From Neobacillus sp. WH10 (GTDB lineage Bacteria; Bacillota; Bacilli; Bacillales; Cytobacillaceae): a DNA stretch of 64,000 nucleotides. Made by a program: the position numbers and the translations under genes. Below, piece by piece: positions 1-7,780 of this stretch (position 1 is its first letter; each line of letters starts with the position of its first letter). The notes under the pieces were generated by a model. It saw only the letters and a program-made list of their open reading frames with translations. It was not told the DNA's origin and did no database searches. The stretch covers positions 2,604,001-2,668,000 of the forward strand of contig NZ_CP126110.1 of assembly GCF_030123405.1 (NCBI RefSeq), written 5' to 3'.

Positions 1-165
1 GAAATAATGAATATTTTGGTCGAATACTTAAATCGGAATGCCCCAGATAAGGCGTTTGTCGGTTTGTTTGCATCACAAGGTAAAGAATCGTTCTATGAAA
101 AATATGATTTTAAAGATTACTCACCCAACATGACGGGGATGTTTACTGTAATTTCAAAAAAATAA
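1..165 (+). CDS. GNAT family acetyltransferase, C-terminal end (partial)
   Basis: An open frame enters from the left edge and stops at TAA 163-165. It encodes 54 residues ending in FTVISKK. The stretch DKAFVGLFASQGKESFYEKY followed by an aromatic-rich tail is the usual C-terminal strand-helix-strand of GNAT N-acetyltransferases, in which the Y/F of 'FYEKYDF' closes the acetyl-CoA pocket. The acetyl-CoA-binding loop (Q/RxxGxG/A) lies outside the window, so the substrate cannot be judged. A hairpin at 187-226 follows and probably terminates it. The family call is moderately sure; the start is not visible. Confidence 0.65.
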   Translation, partial: EIMNILVEYLNRNAPDKAFVGLFASQGKESFYEKYDFKDYSPNMTGMFTVISKK

Positions 166-186
166 AGATAATAGATATTATTTATA

Positions 187-226
187 GGAGAAAACAACAA
201 TCAATCTTAAATCAATTGTTCTCCCA
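187..226 (+). terminator. Hairpin after the partial GNAT gene
   Basis: GGAGAAAACAA and TTGTTCTCC arms enclose an AT-rich loop. There is no long T-run, so a stem-loop is clear but rho-independent termination is only likely. Confidence 0.45.
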
Positions 227-235
227 GTAACCCTT

Positions 236-276
236 ATTCCTTATTAAGCTCTAACGGGCCAGTTTACTTGGATAAG
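236..276 (+). repeat. Family A repeat, short form
   Basis: CTTATTAAGCTCTAACGGGC followed by CAGTTTACTTGGATAAGG carries both ends of the family A repeat with the middle missing. Confidence 0.5.
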
Positions 277-341
277 GAAAATTATTACAGTTGTTGAATT
301 TATCCTTTTATAGAAATAAGAAAGATATAGGAGAGGAAAAT

Positions 342-890
342 TTGCTAACTAGCTTGTATTTTGTACTACACGCTCATTCAACGTATACACCTGATGAATT
401 AAGAAGACCTTTGTCAGGTCAGGCTGACGCAGAAAAAATTAATCGAATTTTTAAAAAAGAAAATATAGATTATGTGATTTCAAGTCCTTATAAAAGGGCA
501 GTTCAAACAGTCGAAGGAGTTATAGATTTTACAGGTAAAGAAGTTATAATTGAGAATGGTTTTAAGGAACGGATATTGTCTGAAGTTCCTGTTGAGAATT
601 TTGATTTAGCTATCACTAAAGTTTGGGAGGAACCTGCCTTTGCTTGGGAAGGTGGAGAATCCAATATTATTGCACAGAAACGAGGCGTTGAAGCAACTTT
701 AAAGGTTTTAGAAAAATATGAAGGTAAAAACATTGTAGTAGGAACACACGGTAATATATTGGTACTAATAATGAATTATTTTGATAAAAAATATGGTTTT
801 AGTTTTTGGAAAGAACTAAATATGCCAGATATTTATTAACTAACTTTTGATGGAACGACACTAAAAGAAGTAAAGCGAATCTGGAAGTAA
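342..890 (+). pseudogene. Histidine phosphatase family protein, damaged
   Basis: The frame starts at TTG 342 behind AGGAGAGG (329-336), a better start than an upstream in-frame codon. The N-terminus YFV-L-H-A-H-S aligns with the RH(G/A) phosphohistidine motif of the phosphoglycerate-mutase-like superfamily, but the essential arginine is leucine (CTA; one base from CGA). The C-terminal 'VGTHGN' histidine motif is intact. The frame stops at TAA 837-839, yet the same frame continues with LTFDGTTLKEVKRIWK to TAA 888-890, the normal end of this family. Two independent lesions suggest an inactive gene. An undamaged relative of the same superfamily lies at 20,781. Confidence 0.75.
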
Positions 891-945
891 GTAATAATTT
901 AATGTAGTTTCATTAACAACGTAATTCATAGGATATTTAAGTTGA

Positions 946-1050
946 TTGTGAATAATTACACTTAAACTATAGGGTGCTTTAGTTGAACAGCAGGGGTTGC
1001 TGCGGTAGCCTTTTTCTTATTCAACTAACTGGCAGTTTAGTTGAATAAGC
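946..1050 (+). repeat. Family A repeat, full copy
   Basis: Starts TTGTGAAT...CACTTAAACTATAGGGTGC, has an internal hairpin region with GTTGCTGC followed by TTTTTCTTATTCAACTAA, and ends GGCAGTTTAGTTGAATAAG. Its core resembles the copy at 22,200. Confidence 0.8.
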
Positions 1051-1125
1051 CCCCATTTTAAAAAGGGTTTTTTCAGTCCTAATAGAATATAAATATTACG
1101 GAATTATTTATAGAGGATGAAAAGG

Positions 1126-2325
1126 ATGAATAAATATATTAAACGAATTGCCCAAGACCTAGCAGATGCAAAATTGGATAATTATTGGTTAGGTTTTGAA
1201 TCGGTTGCTTACGCATTATATGATAAGAGTTATGTTTATCTTTTCAACCATCCAAGAATGACAAAAACTCAACAAAATAATTATCAGATTTTAAATTGGA
1301 ATGAACAATTTAATGGTTGTACACTTATCCTTTTTGATGATTATCCAACAGCGATTGTAAATCTGGAATTGTATGATGACTTTGAAAGTTTATATTCTAT
1401 TCTCGTACACGAATTATTCCACGGTTTTCAATATATTAACAAAGAATCAAGGTTTCCCAATGAAATTCTGGGCATCGCATATCCGTTATCAAAAGAAAAT
1501 GTGGAATTACGAAATCAGGAAAGAAACAACCTTTATAGTGCGGTGTTAGAAAGTAATATTCTTAAAAAGAAACAATATATTAATACTTTCATTGCATTAA
1601 GAGAAAAAAGAACTGCCATAATAAACGATTATCTATTATACGAAAACTTAATTGAAACAGTTGAAGGACCCGCGTGGTATGTTGAACTCAAAGCTTACTC
1701 GGATAAAAGCCCGATTAATTACAGTTCAGTTTTAAAGAAATATGGACAACACCTTATTAACCAATATGAATCCACTTCTGACATACGAAGGAGTTGTTAT
1801 AGTTCAGGTTTGTATATGTGTCTGTTACTGGATGACTTGTCACCACACTGGAAGGAGAGTTTTTGGGATAAAGAGGAAACATTATACGATATATTAAAAC
1901 AATTTTCGGATGAATTTATAAAGATAAGTGACGTAGAAATAAGTTCTGATACAGAGAAAGCAATAGAGCTTGCTATACAAAATAGAAAAAATGCATTTGA
2001 TAATTTTGAACAACAAAAAGGAATTCATCTATTTATTGAAGGTGAAATTATTGCTAAATCCTTTGATCCGATGAATATCGTTCTATTGGAAGATAGGTTT
2101 TTACATAAGAATTTTATAAAAGTAAGAATTGGCAATGATGACTATCTTGTACAACAACCTGTTATTGCATATTGTAAAGATGGACTACAAAAAATAACTA
2201 AATTGCAACTAATATTAAAGCATAATCCCATTGAAGAAGTTGATTCTCTTATAATTGATGGTATCGGATTAATAAAGGGAAGGTATGTGAAACAGGAAAA
2301 TGTCTTGCATTTATACTTGAATTAG
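1126..2325 (+). CDS. Putative zinc metallopeptidase-like protein (HExxH)
   Basis: About 399 residues. ATG 1126 has GAGG nine bases upstream; an ATG at 1117 is too close to it. Near residue 105 lies HELFHGFQ, an HExxH zinc-binding motif in a hydrophobic helix. About 80 residues later ETVEGPAWYVE offers a glutamate that could be the third ligand, as in gluzincins. No signal peptide or membrane segment is seen, so the protein is probably cytoplasmic. A C-terminal beta-rich segment (about 310-399) looks like a separate small domain. It is flanked by family A repeats on both sides and forms a one-gene unit. Peptidase activity is inferred only from the motif; the substrate is unknown. Confidence 0.55.
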   Translation: MNKYIKRIAQDLADAKLDNYWLGFESVAYALYDKSYVYLFNHPRMTKTQQNNYQILNWNEQFNGCTLILFDDYPTAIVNLELYDDFESLYSILVHELFHGFQYINKESRFPNEILGIAYPLSKENVELRNQERNNLYSAVLESNILKKKQYINTFIALREKRTAIINDYLLYENLIETVEGPAWYVELKAYSDKSPINYSSVLKKYGQHLINQYESTSDIRRSCYSSGLYMCLLLDDLSPHWKESFWDKEETLYDILKQFSDEFIKISDVEISSDTEKAIELAIQNRKNAFDNFEQQKGIHLFIEGEIIAKSFDPMNIVLLEDRFLHKNFIKVRIGNDDYLVQQPVIAYCKDGLQKITKLQLILKHNPIEEVDSLIIDGIGLIKGRYVKQENVLHLYLN

Positions 2326-2330
2326 AACTA

Positions 2331-2422
2331 TTTCTTCTTCAACTAATGGGTAGCAAGAGTTGAAGATCTAGCGGCCTTTCTTGGCGGCTATTTTTTTTAT
2401 GCTAACGGTGCAGTTTAACAAT
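2331..2422 (+). repeat. Family A repeat, full copy
   Basis: TTCTTCAACTAATGGGTAGC, then an internal GCGGCC/GGCGGC hairpin followed by a T8 tract, then GTGCAGTTTAACAA. The hairpin plus T-run just after the stop codon at 2325 would work as a terminator. Confidence 0.75.
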
Positions 2423-2494
2423 CTGAGTAATAACATTTCCCCACACCTAATATGATGGATTAGTATGATTATTTTTAATAAAGGGGTTGTGTAA

Positions 2495-2701
2495 ATGATT
2501 TTGAAACCAGGCGAAACTGCACCTGTATCAGGTAAGTATGTTGAAGTAGGTCAGGGAGGCGGCAAGGTTAAAAGAGCTCAGCAAATTTATGTGAATCAGG
2601 GAGAGATTTTACCAATGTTAAGTCCTTATTCCATAAAAATCGAACATAAAGGTTCAAGTGAAGTAAGAAATCGACAGCATTGTTGGAAACTCGTACAATG
2701 A
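2495..2701 (+). CDS. YjzC-like small protein
   Basis: 68 residues, behind AAAGGGG and ATG 2495. The N-terminus ILKPGETAPVSGKYVEVGQG resembles the Bacillus YjzC family (pattern RPGEKAPxxGxYxExG). The family usually ends near a W-K motif, matched here by CWKLV at the C-terminus. The segment LSPYSIKIEHKGSSEVRNRQ between the two is longer than expected. The function of YjzC is unknown. It is followed by a good terminator and stands alone between repeats. Confidence 0.6.
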   Translation: MILKPGETAPVSGKYVEVGQGGGKVKRAQQIYVNQGEILPMLSPYSIKIEHKGSSEVRNRQHCWKLVQ

Positions 2702-2727
2702 TGATATAAAAATTGCGATTTGTAGTT

Positions 2728-2762
2728 AAAGCATCCATCAATTTGGATGCCTTTTATTTTTT
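2728..2762 (+). terminator. Rho-independent terminator after YjzC-like gene
   Basis: GCATCC ATCAATTT GGATGC followed by CTTTTATTTTTTC. Confidence 0.85.
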
Positions 2763-2799
2763 CATCATTCCTCCATAGGGTACCTTTCCTTGATTGTAG

Positions 2800-2857
2800 C
2801 TGTTTTTCTTGAACTAAAGTGGCAGGTTAGCTAACCTGCCACGTTTGTTCAATAAGA
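2800..2857 (+). repeat. Family A derived perfect palindrome
   Basis: TTTTTCTTGAACTAAA precedes a perfect 24-bp palindrome (2819-2842; arm GTGGCAGGTTAG), then GTTTGTTCAATAAG. It looks like two opposed family A right ends joined head to head. Confidence 0.65.
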
Positions 2858-2984
2858 TATTCCACACAAAAGACCGCTAATCCTTCCTTGACCGATAACA
2901 TAGATATGTATTTAGCAATGCAATTAGCATTTAAAAACACATAACATTTGAACCTTTACTATAAGTTGTTAGTAGGGGGTAAAA

Positions 2985-3146
2985 ATGTATGCTAATTTCT
3001 ATGCGATTTTATACAGATTATATCATTTATTTGGAAAACATTATTATAATTCCCTATTCTTAGAAGGTGTTAATTTTTCTCCATCTGACGTTTTATTAAA
3101 GATAAATCGCATAATTTTATCATTGGACTGTCTTTTGATTATTTAA
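2985..3146 (+). CDS. Small hypothetical protein
   Basis: 53 residues beginning MYANFYAILYRLYHLFGKHY, behind a convincing AGTAGGGGG ribosome binding site six bases from ATG. It is rich in Tyr, Leu and Ile and has no recognisable motif. The C-terminal third (about residues 36-53) is hydrophobic. It is alone between two family A derivatives. The evidence is only the ribosome binding site and the open frame, so it could be a remnant. Confidence 0.4.
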   Translation: MYANFYAILYRLYHLFGKHYYNSLFLEGVNFSPSDVLLKINRIILSLDCLLII

Positions 3147-3230
3147 TTTTTAGTTGTCTCTCCCAAAGGAGAAGAGTTCTTTTATAGGATTGATGCAACC
3201 ATTTCTCTAAGTAAGATTTTGAAGAAAAAT

Positions 3231-3267
3231 TACTTAAACTAATTGGCAGAATAGTTTAATAAGGAAT
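3231..3267 (+). repeat. Family A repeat, internally deleted copy
   Basis: ACTTAAACTAATTGGCAG followed by AATAGTTTAATAAGG. Only the two ends remain, so the internal hairpin has been lost. Confidence 0.6.
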
Positions 3268-3281
3268 GTTAAAAAATATCA

Positions 3282-3310
3282 TTGACAAACCCATATAATT
3301 CCAATAATAT
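3282..3310 (+). promoter_or_regulatory. Sigma-A-type promoter of the T-box leader
   Basis: TTGACA (3282-3287) and TAATAT (3305-3310) with a 17-bp spacer, placed just ahead of the leader RNA. Confidence 0.7.
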
Positions 3311-3326
3311 CTAGTTAATCTTATAA

Positions 3327-3622
3327 TGAAGGCTATGAAGAGAAGAGTAGTTTTGATTAATTATTTTCAGATAGCTCCAGTCGGTGGGAAGGAGTAATAA
3401 TAATCTTAATGAAGAAAGACTCGGAGCTTTGCACGGATCTAATAATTTATAGTGATGCTGCGACGGAATCTCCTGTTATAGAGATAGGGTATAACTCAAT
3501 TATTTAATTTGCCGTACCCGAAGAGGTTGGTATGGCGACATAACAACAAACTGAGGTGGTACCACGAAATTATAACTCTCGTCCTCAAGAATTATTTCTT
3601 GGGGGTGAGAGTTTTTTTATTG
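3327..3622 (+). ncRNA. T-box leader RNA controlling the GNAT gene
   Basis: The invariant T-box ACTGAGGTGGTACCACG (about 3550-3566) and the AACTCTCGTCCTC block are present, followed by a terminator hairpin (about 3574-3619) ending in a T7 run. Stem I is recognisable: AAGGCT/AGCTTT at its base, an AGTA specifier-loop element near 3345, and GCTCC/GGAG around AGTCGGTGGG in the distal loop. The 3' side of the specifier loop reads GAAGAAAGACTC. The specifier codon is probably GAA (Glu), but the exact triplet cannot be fixed by eye. The UGGU bulge would pair with a tRNA whose discriminator base is A. Uncharged tRNA binding would allow readthrough into the gene at 3673. Confidence 0.93.
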
Positions 3623-3672
3623 CACAAGTTTCAATAGAACTTAATTTGTAAATTTCGGAGAGGAGAAATTAT

Positions 3673-4233
3673 ATGAATCCTTTGTTATTAGATGTTCCGT
3701 TACAATTAGAAACAGACAGACTAATTCTTCGAGCACCACTTCAAACTGGTGACGGGAATATTGTAAACCAAGCAATTAGACATTTAAATGAGTTAAAAGT
3801 ATGGTTGCCTTTTGCCCAAGAACTTCCTACTGTTGAAGAAACAGAAATTAACTTGAGAAATGCTCATATAAATTTTTTGAAAAGAGAAAGTTTTCGTTAT
3901 CTTATCTTTCATAAGGGTACTAATGATTTTATTGGAACAACGAGTCTTCAGGGAATTGACTGGGATATTCCTAAATGTGAAATCGGATATTGGATCAATA
4001 CCAGATTTAGTGGCAATGGATATATGACAGAAGCCGTAAATGAGTTAACAAACCTTGGATTTAATCAAATACAATTTAGAAGAATTGAAATAAGATGTGA
4101 ATCAACAAACTTTAAAAGTCGTTCAATCCCAGAAAAACTAGTTTTTTTACTAGAAGGTATTTTAAGGAATGAGGATTTATCCGCAGATGGTAGCAAGCTA
4201 ACTCACACTTGTATTTATTCGGTAATAAAGTAA
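3673..4233 (+). CDS. GNAT family N-acetyltransferase, RimJ/RimL type
   Basis: 186 residues, behind GGAGAGGAG. The N-terminus LETDRLILRAPLQTGD is the classic opening of RimJ/RimL-type acetyltransferases. EIGYWINTRFSGNGYMTEAV (about 106-125) contains the acetyl-CoA pyrophosphate loop, with SGNGYM in place of the usual Q/RGxGYx. The later RRIEIRCESTNFKSRSIPEK is the conserved C-terminal helix. It acetylates an amine on a protein or small molecule; the substrate is unknown. It is preceded by a T-box, so transcription should respond to charging of one tRNA. That suggests a role linked to an amino acid or aminoacyl compound. LVF replaces the common LGF near residue 157. The family call is firm. Confidence 0.9.
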   Translation: MNPLLLDVPLQLETDRLILRAPLQTGDGNIVNQAIRHLNELKVWLPFAQELPTVEETEINLRNAHINFLKRESFRYLIFHKGTNDFIGTTSLQGIDWDIPKCEIGYWINTRFSGNGYMTEAVNELTNLGFNQIQFRRIEIRCESTNFKSRSIPEKLVFLLEGILRNEDLSADGSKLTHTCIYSVIK

Positions 4234-4235
4234 CT

Positions 4236-4358
4236 TTGTGAAGGGTTACACTTAAACTATAGGGTGCGATACTTCAAGAAGAAGGTCGCCTTTTTTTCTA
4301 CAAGAAAGATTGTGAAATGTTGTACTTAAACTATCTGGCAGGGTAGTTGAAGAAGGAA
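4236..4358 (+). repeat. Family A repeat, composite copy
   Basis: A first left end (GTGAAGGGTTACACTTAAAC, then TATAGGGTGC) and hairpin with GGTCGCC plus T7 are followed by a second left end (TTGTGAAATGTTGTACTTAA). The right end is GGCAGGGTAGTTGAAGAAGG. It looks like one copy with an extra left end inserted. Confidence 0.75.
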
Positions 4359-4413
4359 TTCCAATTTTTGAATCGAATAGATAATAAAAATAGATTATTA
4401 AAAAGGAGACCTT

Positions 4414-5019
4414 ATGCTTTTTCATTATCATTTTTGGACCCCATATGTAGAAGAAACAGAAAAGTTTTATTTAGAAAATGGATTCCGTATTTCTCAACGC
4501 ATAGGAAAATACAATGGCGATTTTCAAGCCTTTAATCCACCATTAACGTGGGATGATTTTCGTGGAAAAAAGATTCTTCTTCGTATTATAGAGGTAAGAA
4601 AAGGGGCAGTAAATATTACTTTTGGTTTTGGAAAGAAGATTATGTTTGACCATATTGGCTTTTTAGTTTCAGAAGAAGAACAAGGTAATATATGTGAAAA
4701 TGCAGCAAAAATGAATTGGGAAGTTGATAAAGGTGAACGGAGAACCTTTATTACTACACCTTATAATTTTAGGATAGAACTCCAAGTAAACGAAGACGCA
4801 ATAGACTCTTTGACTGATAACATAAAAATAGAAGAATTAAAATTGGAAACTAAAATGAAGGGATTAAATAACGACCTTTCCATTTTGTTTAATAAACCAA
4901 TTAATAGTATTATTTCAGAAGTTGGTGATGAAGTCACTATTAAGGAAGCCCTAATAAAAGGGTTCTTATCATCGAACATTGTTGACCCTAATGGTGTTAG
5001 AATTTCTAATAATACTTAG
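4414..5019 (+). CDS. VOC (glyoxalase/bleomycin resistance) superfamily protein
   Basis: 201 residues, with AAAGGAGACCTT before ATG 4414. The N-terminus FHYHFWTPYVEETEKFYLEN is the typical first beta-alpha unit of VOC proteins. It has a candidate metal ligand (His5), and FDHIGFLVS (about 90) starts the second beta-alpha-beta-beta-beta module. TPYNFRIELQVN is the last strand. A C-terminal extension of about 65 residues beyond the VOC core is helical and unassigned. Which metal or substrate is used is unknown. It is a single-gene unit between family A copies. Confidence 0.65.
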   Translation: MLFHYHFWTPYVEETEKFYLENGFRISQRIGKYNGDFQAFNPPLTWDDFRGKKILLRIIEVRKGAVNITFGFGKKIMFDHIGFLVSEEEQGNICENAAKMNWEVDKGERRTFITTPYNFRIELQVNEDAIDSLTDNIKIEELKLETKMKGLNNDLSILFNKPINSIISEVGDEVTIKEALIKGFLSSNIVDPNGVRISNNT

Positions 5020-5032
5020 ATATTAAACAGAA

Positions 5033-5073
5033 ATTTCTTCTTGAACTATCTGGTGCTTTAGTTGAAGAAGAAA
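5033..5073 (+). repeat. Family A repeat, short form
   Basis: TTCTTCTTGAACTATCTGGTGCTTTAGTTGAAGAAGAAAA read as two joined ends, without the internal hairpin. Confidence 0.6.
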
Positions 5074-5087
5074 ATATAATAAATAAA

Positions 5088-5123
5088 AACTAAGCACGGT
5101 CATTCGACTGTGCTTAGTTATTT
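5088..5123. terminator. Bidirectional terminator
   Basis: AACTAAGCAC..GTC and GAC..GTGCTTAGTT arms with A/T tracts on both sides. It separates the plus-strand VOC gene from the minus-strand methyltransferase gene. Confidence 0.8.
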
Positions 5124-5263
5124 GCATACAAATAACTCTGTACTAATTACGGTGTCATTTTGTGTGCGATTTAACTTGTAATTTCCCCAATTATTTTAAG
5201 TTTTGTACTTTAAAACAGAACCAGTTATGGAATTCAAGCGTTTTTCTTTATCTATTCCACTGC

Positions 5264-5995
5264 TCATTTCGTACAAGAAAACGCTAGTACGACTGGGATC
5301 CTTTGTCTTCTTGCAAATTCTTCATCGTTGGTAAAATGTTCGCGTTTTGGTGTTCCTTCGCGTAAACCAACTATTGAAAAACCACACTTAGTAAGAACGG
5401 TAAAGTAATGTTCAATTGTTCGATGGTATTTTACTACTATTTGATCAATCCAAGGTTCTTTTCTTTCCCCTTCAAGAAAATAGTCATCAACTATCCAGTT
5501 GCCACGTTTATCTCCTGATTGTTTACTTATAAAAGATGAAGTAGTGAGGGGATGTTGAATACTGAACACAAACTTACCATTATCTTTTAAGGCTTTATGT
5601 ACATTTTGAAACAGTAAATGAATGTCTGCCACATAGTGTATTGCAAAACGAGAAGTTACAATATCAAATTTGTTCGTTGGATAACTGTATGATTCCATTG
5701 TCTCGTTATGAATCATCCCGTTTTCATTAGCCAGGTTAAGACTTGCAGATGCTACCATTTGTTTAGAGCCTTCTATGCCAGTGTAAAAAGCTGCATCTTG
5801 ATTTAGTAATTCCTTTCCAAACGATGCATCGCCGCATCCTAAGTCTAGTATACTTTTATTTTGAAAATCACCGATGAGTTCATAAATGATAGGACTTTCT
5901 ATAGCATTGTTGGGGCTATCCTTTCTACCCTTTCTCTTCATATAATTTGAAAAAAACTCCTCTTGATCATAAACACTTGCTCCTCTAAATTCCAT
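5264..5995 (-). CDS. Class I SAM-dependent methyltransferase
   Basis: About 243 residues. The second ATG (5995) is preferred because AAAGGGG lies about ten bases from it and only two from the ATG at 6004. SILDLGCGDASFGKELL (about 48-64) is motif I, the SAM-binding glycine loop. TGIEGSKQMV carries the acidic residue that binds the ribose, and FDIVTSRFAIHYV is motif II/post-II. The layout resembles Bacillus UbiE/Tam-like methyltransferases. The acceptor is unknown. It is one of the few minus-strand genes in the left half. Its upstream region to 6380 is non-coding and AT-rich. Confidence 0.85.
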   Translation of the reverse strand: MEFRGASVYDQEEFFSNYMKRKGRKDSPNNAIESPIIYELIGDFQNKSILDLGCGDASFGKELLNQDAAFYTGIEGSKQMVASASLNLANENGMIHNETMESYSYPTNKFDIVTSRFAIHYVADIHLLFQNVHKALKDNGKFVFSIQHPLTTSSFISKQSGDKRGNWIVDDYFLEGERKEPWIDQIVVKYHRTIEHYFTVLTKCGFSIVGLREGTPKREHFTNDEEFARRQRIPVVLAFSCTK

Positions 5996-6770
5996 ACAAA
6001 TCATTTCCCCTTTCGCACACGATTGTTGTAATATTGCGTAAGTTCATAGCCTTGGGATATTTTATCATATAAAATGTCAAATTCTAGAATTAATTTGCAT
6101 TTTAACAAAATTTAGCATATCAATTCTATGAGTGGAAATAACTGTTGTCCGCGTAAAAATTTGATTGCTAATACAATATTAATTGACTTTACACTGCGTT
6201 AATAATAAAAAAGAAGACCAAATCGCTATACGAATTAGTCTGCGAATTCATACTCTAATTTAAAAGTTTCTTTCCCTTATCGGTTCTCGTTAGATTTTTT
6301 AGTGTGTTTTTATTGTCTTTATGTGCAAAAATTCAGGCTATTTAAATTTTATTTTTTCCTGTTAGTAATGTGTTTTTAAGGTTTTCTCTCCCTAAACCGA
6401 ACGGGTTAAGCCAAAAAAGCAGCCTTTTTCTTATTCGACTAACGGGCAGGAGATGAAAAAGAACTAAAGTATTATGCTTAAATTTACTTTTGTAATATTT
6501 ATCCTTTATGTTAAATTAAACATAGTGGGGATATTGAAAGGGGTTAAAGATTCGAGATGTGGAAGAACTTGTAATAATTAGGAAAATTAGTTTTTTACTT
6601 TTCATATAGGAGAGTTTATTTACTATCTATAATCATTCAAGGACTGCATTATTTTGCTTCTAATACCCTTTTTATGGATGGATGCCTCTTGTGTGTCTGT
6701 CTTTTTTGTGGAAACTATTATATCTCCTGTTGCCCTTATTTATGCGTCCTTTTATTGGAGGAAAAGTATT
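5996..6770. other. Gene-free stretch
   Basis: No supported gene. It holds the promoter region of the minus-strand methyltransferase, a degenerate family A copy (6381-6460) and the leader of the SDR gene. An upstream in-frame extension of the SDR frame has no ribosome binding site and is not accepted as coding. Confidence 0.6.
6381..6460 (+). repeat. Family A repeat, degenerate copy
   Basis: CGAACGGGTTAAGCC, AAAGCAGCCTTTTTCTTATTC and GACTAACGGGCAGG are family A segments with several changes. Confidence 0.6.
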
Positions 6771-7544
6771 ATGAACCAATTAAAAAATAAAATTGCTATT
6801 ATTACGGGTGCAAGCCGTCTTAAAGGAATTGGAGCAGCTATTTGTAAAGAGTTAGCCGAAACGGGCTATAATATATTTTTTACATATTGGACAGAGTATG
6901 ATAAAAAAATGCCTTGGAGCATTAGTCTAGATGAGCCTATGAAATTAAAAGATGATTTAATAAAAAAAGGTGTTAAGGTGTCGTGTATGGAGTTGGATTT
7001 AACTCAATATGATGCACCAGAACAACTTTTAAATAGAGTTTCTGCACAGCTTGGTTATCCTGATATATTGATTAATAACGCAGCCTACTCGACAAACAAC
7101 AATTTTTCTAATTTAACTGCCGAAGAATTAGATAAACACTATATGGTTAATGTTCGAGCAACGACACTATTAAGTAGTAAATTTGCCCGGAACTTTAAGA
7201 AGGAATCTGGAGGAAGAATTGTCAATATTACTTCAGGACAATTTCAAGGACCAATGCCTGGTGAATTAGCATATGCAACAACAAAAGGGGCGGTAGATGC
7301 ACTTACTATAACATTGTCTGCTGAACTAGCCCCTTTGGGAATAACGGTTAATGCAATAAATCCAGGTCCAACTGATACAGGATGGATGTCAGAGGAAATA
7401 AAAAGTGAATTAATACAGAAGTTTCCTTTCGGTAGGATTGGTGAGCCAAGAGACGTTGCAAAAACAATTAAATTTTTGGTGAGTGATGAAGCAGAATGGA
7501 TTACTGGTCAGATTATTCATTCTGAAGGTGGATTTAAAAGATAG
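6771..7544 (+). CDS. Short-chain dehydrogenase/reductase (SDR)
   Basis: 257 residues from ATG 6771, with TTGGAGGAA upstream. TGASRLKGIGAAI is a TGxxx(x)GIG-type Rossmann loop with a two-residue insertion, as in some Bacillus SDRs of the FabG-like group. NNAA, an SGQF strand serine and YATTK (the YxxxK catalytic pair) follow in order. INPGPTDTGWM is the NPG/PxxT segment, and HSEGGF closes the fold. It uses NAD(P)H to reduce or oxidise an unknown carbonyl or alcohol. It is followed by a strong terminator and a family A repeat. Confidence 0.9.
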   Translation: MNQLKNKIAIITGASRLKGIGAAICKELAETGYNIFFTYWTEYDKKMPWSISLDEPMKLKDDLIKKGVKVSCMELDLTQYDAPEQLLNRVSAQLGYPDILINNAAYSTNNNFSNLTAEELDKHYMVNVRATTLLSSKFARNFKKESGGRIVNITSGQFQGPMPGELAYATTKGAVDALTITLSAELAPLGITVNAINPGPTDTGWMSEEIKSELIQKFPFGRIGEPRDVAKTIKFLVSDEAEWITGQIIHSEGGFKR

Positions 7545-7554
7545 GTCAAACTTA

Positions 7555-7582
7555 AAAGGCTCTGGTTCTAGAGCCTTTTTGT
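7555..7582 (+). terminator. Rho-independent terminator after SDR gene
   Basis: AAAAGGCTCT GGTTCT AGAGCC TTTTTG. Confidence 0.88.
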
Positions 7583-7609
7583 ATATGATTTCTTAAGGAT
7601 TTATGAGAG

Positions 7610-7716
7610 TTTGTGAAGGGTTGCACTTAAAGTAACGGGTGCTTATGTTAAAGATTGGATGGCTGCGGCTATCCCTTTTTGTTATTGTGGTAACGTAAGA
7701 AGGATAGTGGAAAAAG
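7610..7716 (+). repeat. Family A repeat, full copy
   Basis: TTTGTGAAGGGTTGCACTTA..AGTAACGGGTGC, an internal GATGGCTGCGGCTATCCC hairpin with T5, then a diverged right end AAGGATAGTGGAAAAAGG. Confidence 0.75.
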
Positions 7717-7780
7717 GAATTTAGTTTGCCATCGTTGAATAGATAAATGCAGTTCAATTTTTTGAAACGGGGAATGTACA

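Noticed and set aside
6654..6770. N-terminal extension of the SDR frame (MLLIPFLWMDASC...)
   Set aside because: The true SDR start at 6,771 has TTGGAGG and the Rossmann strand follows at once; the extension looks like chance open sequence.
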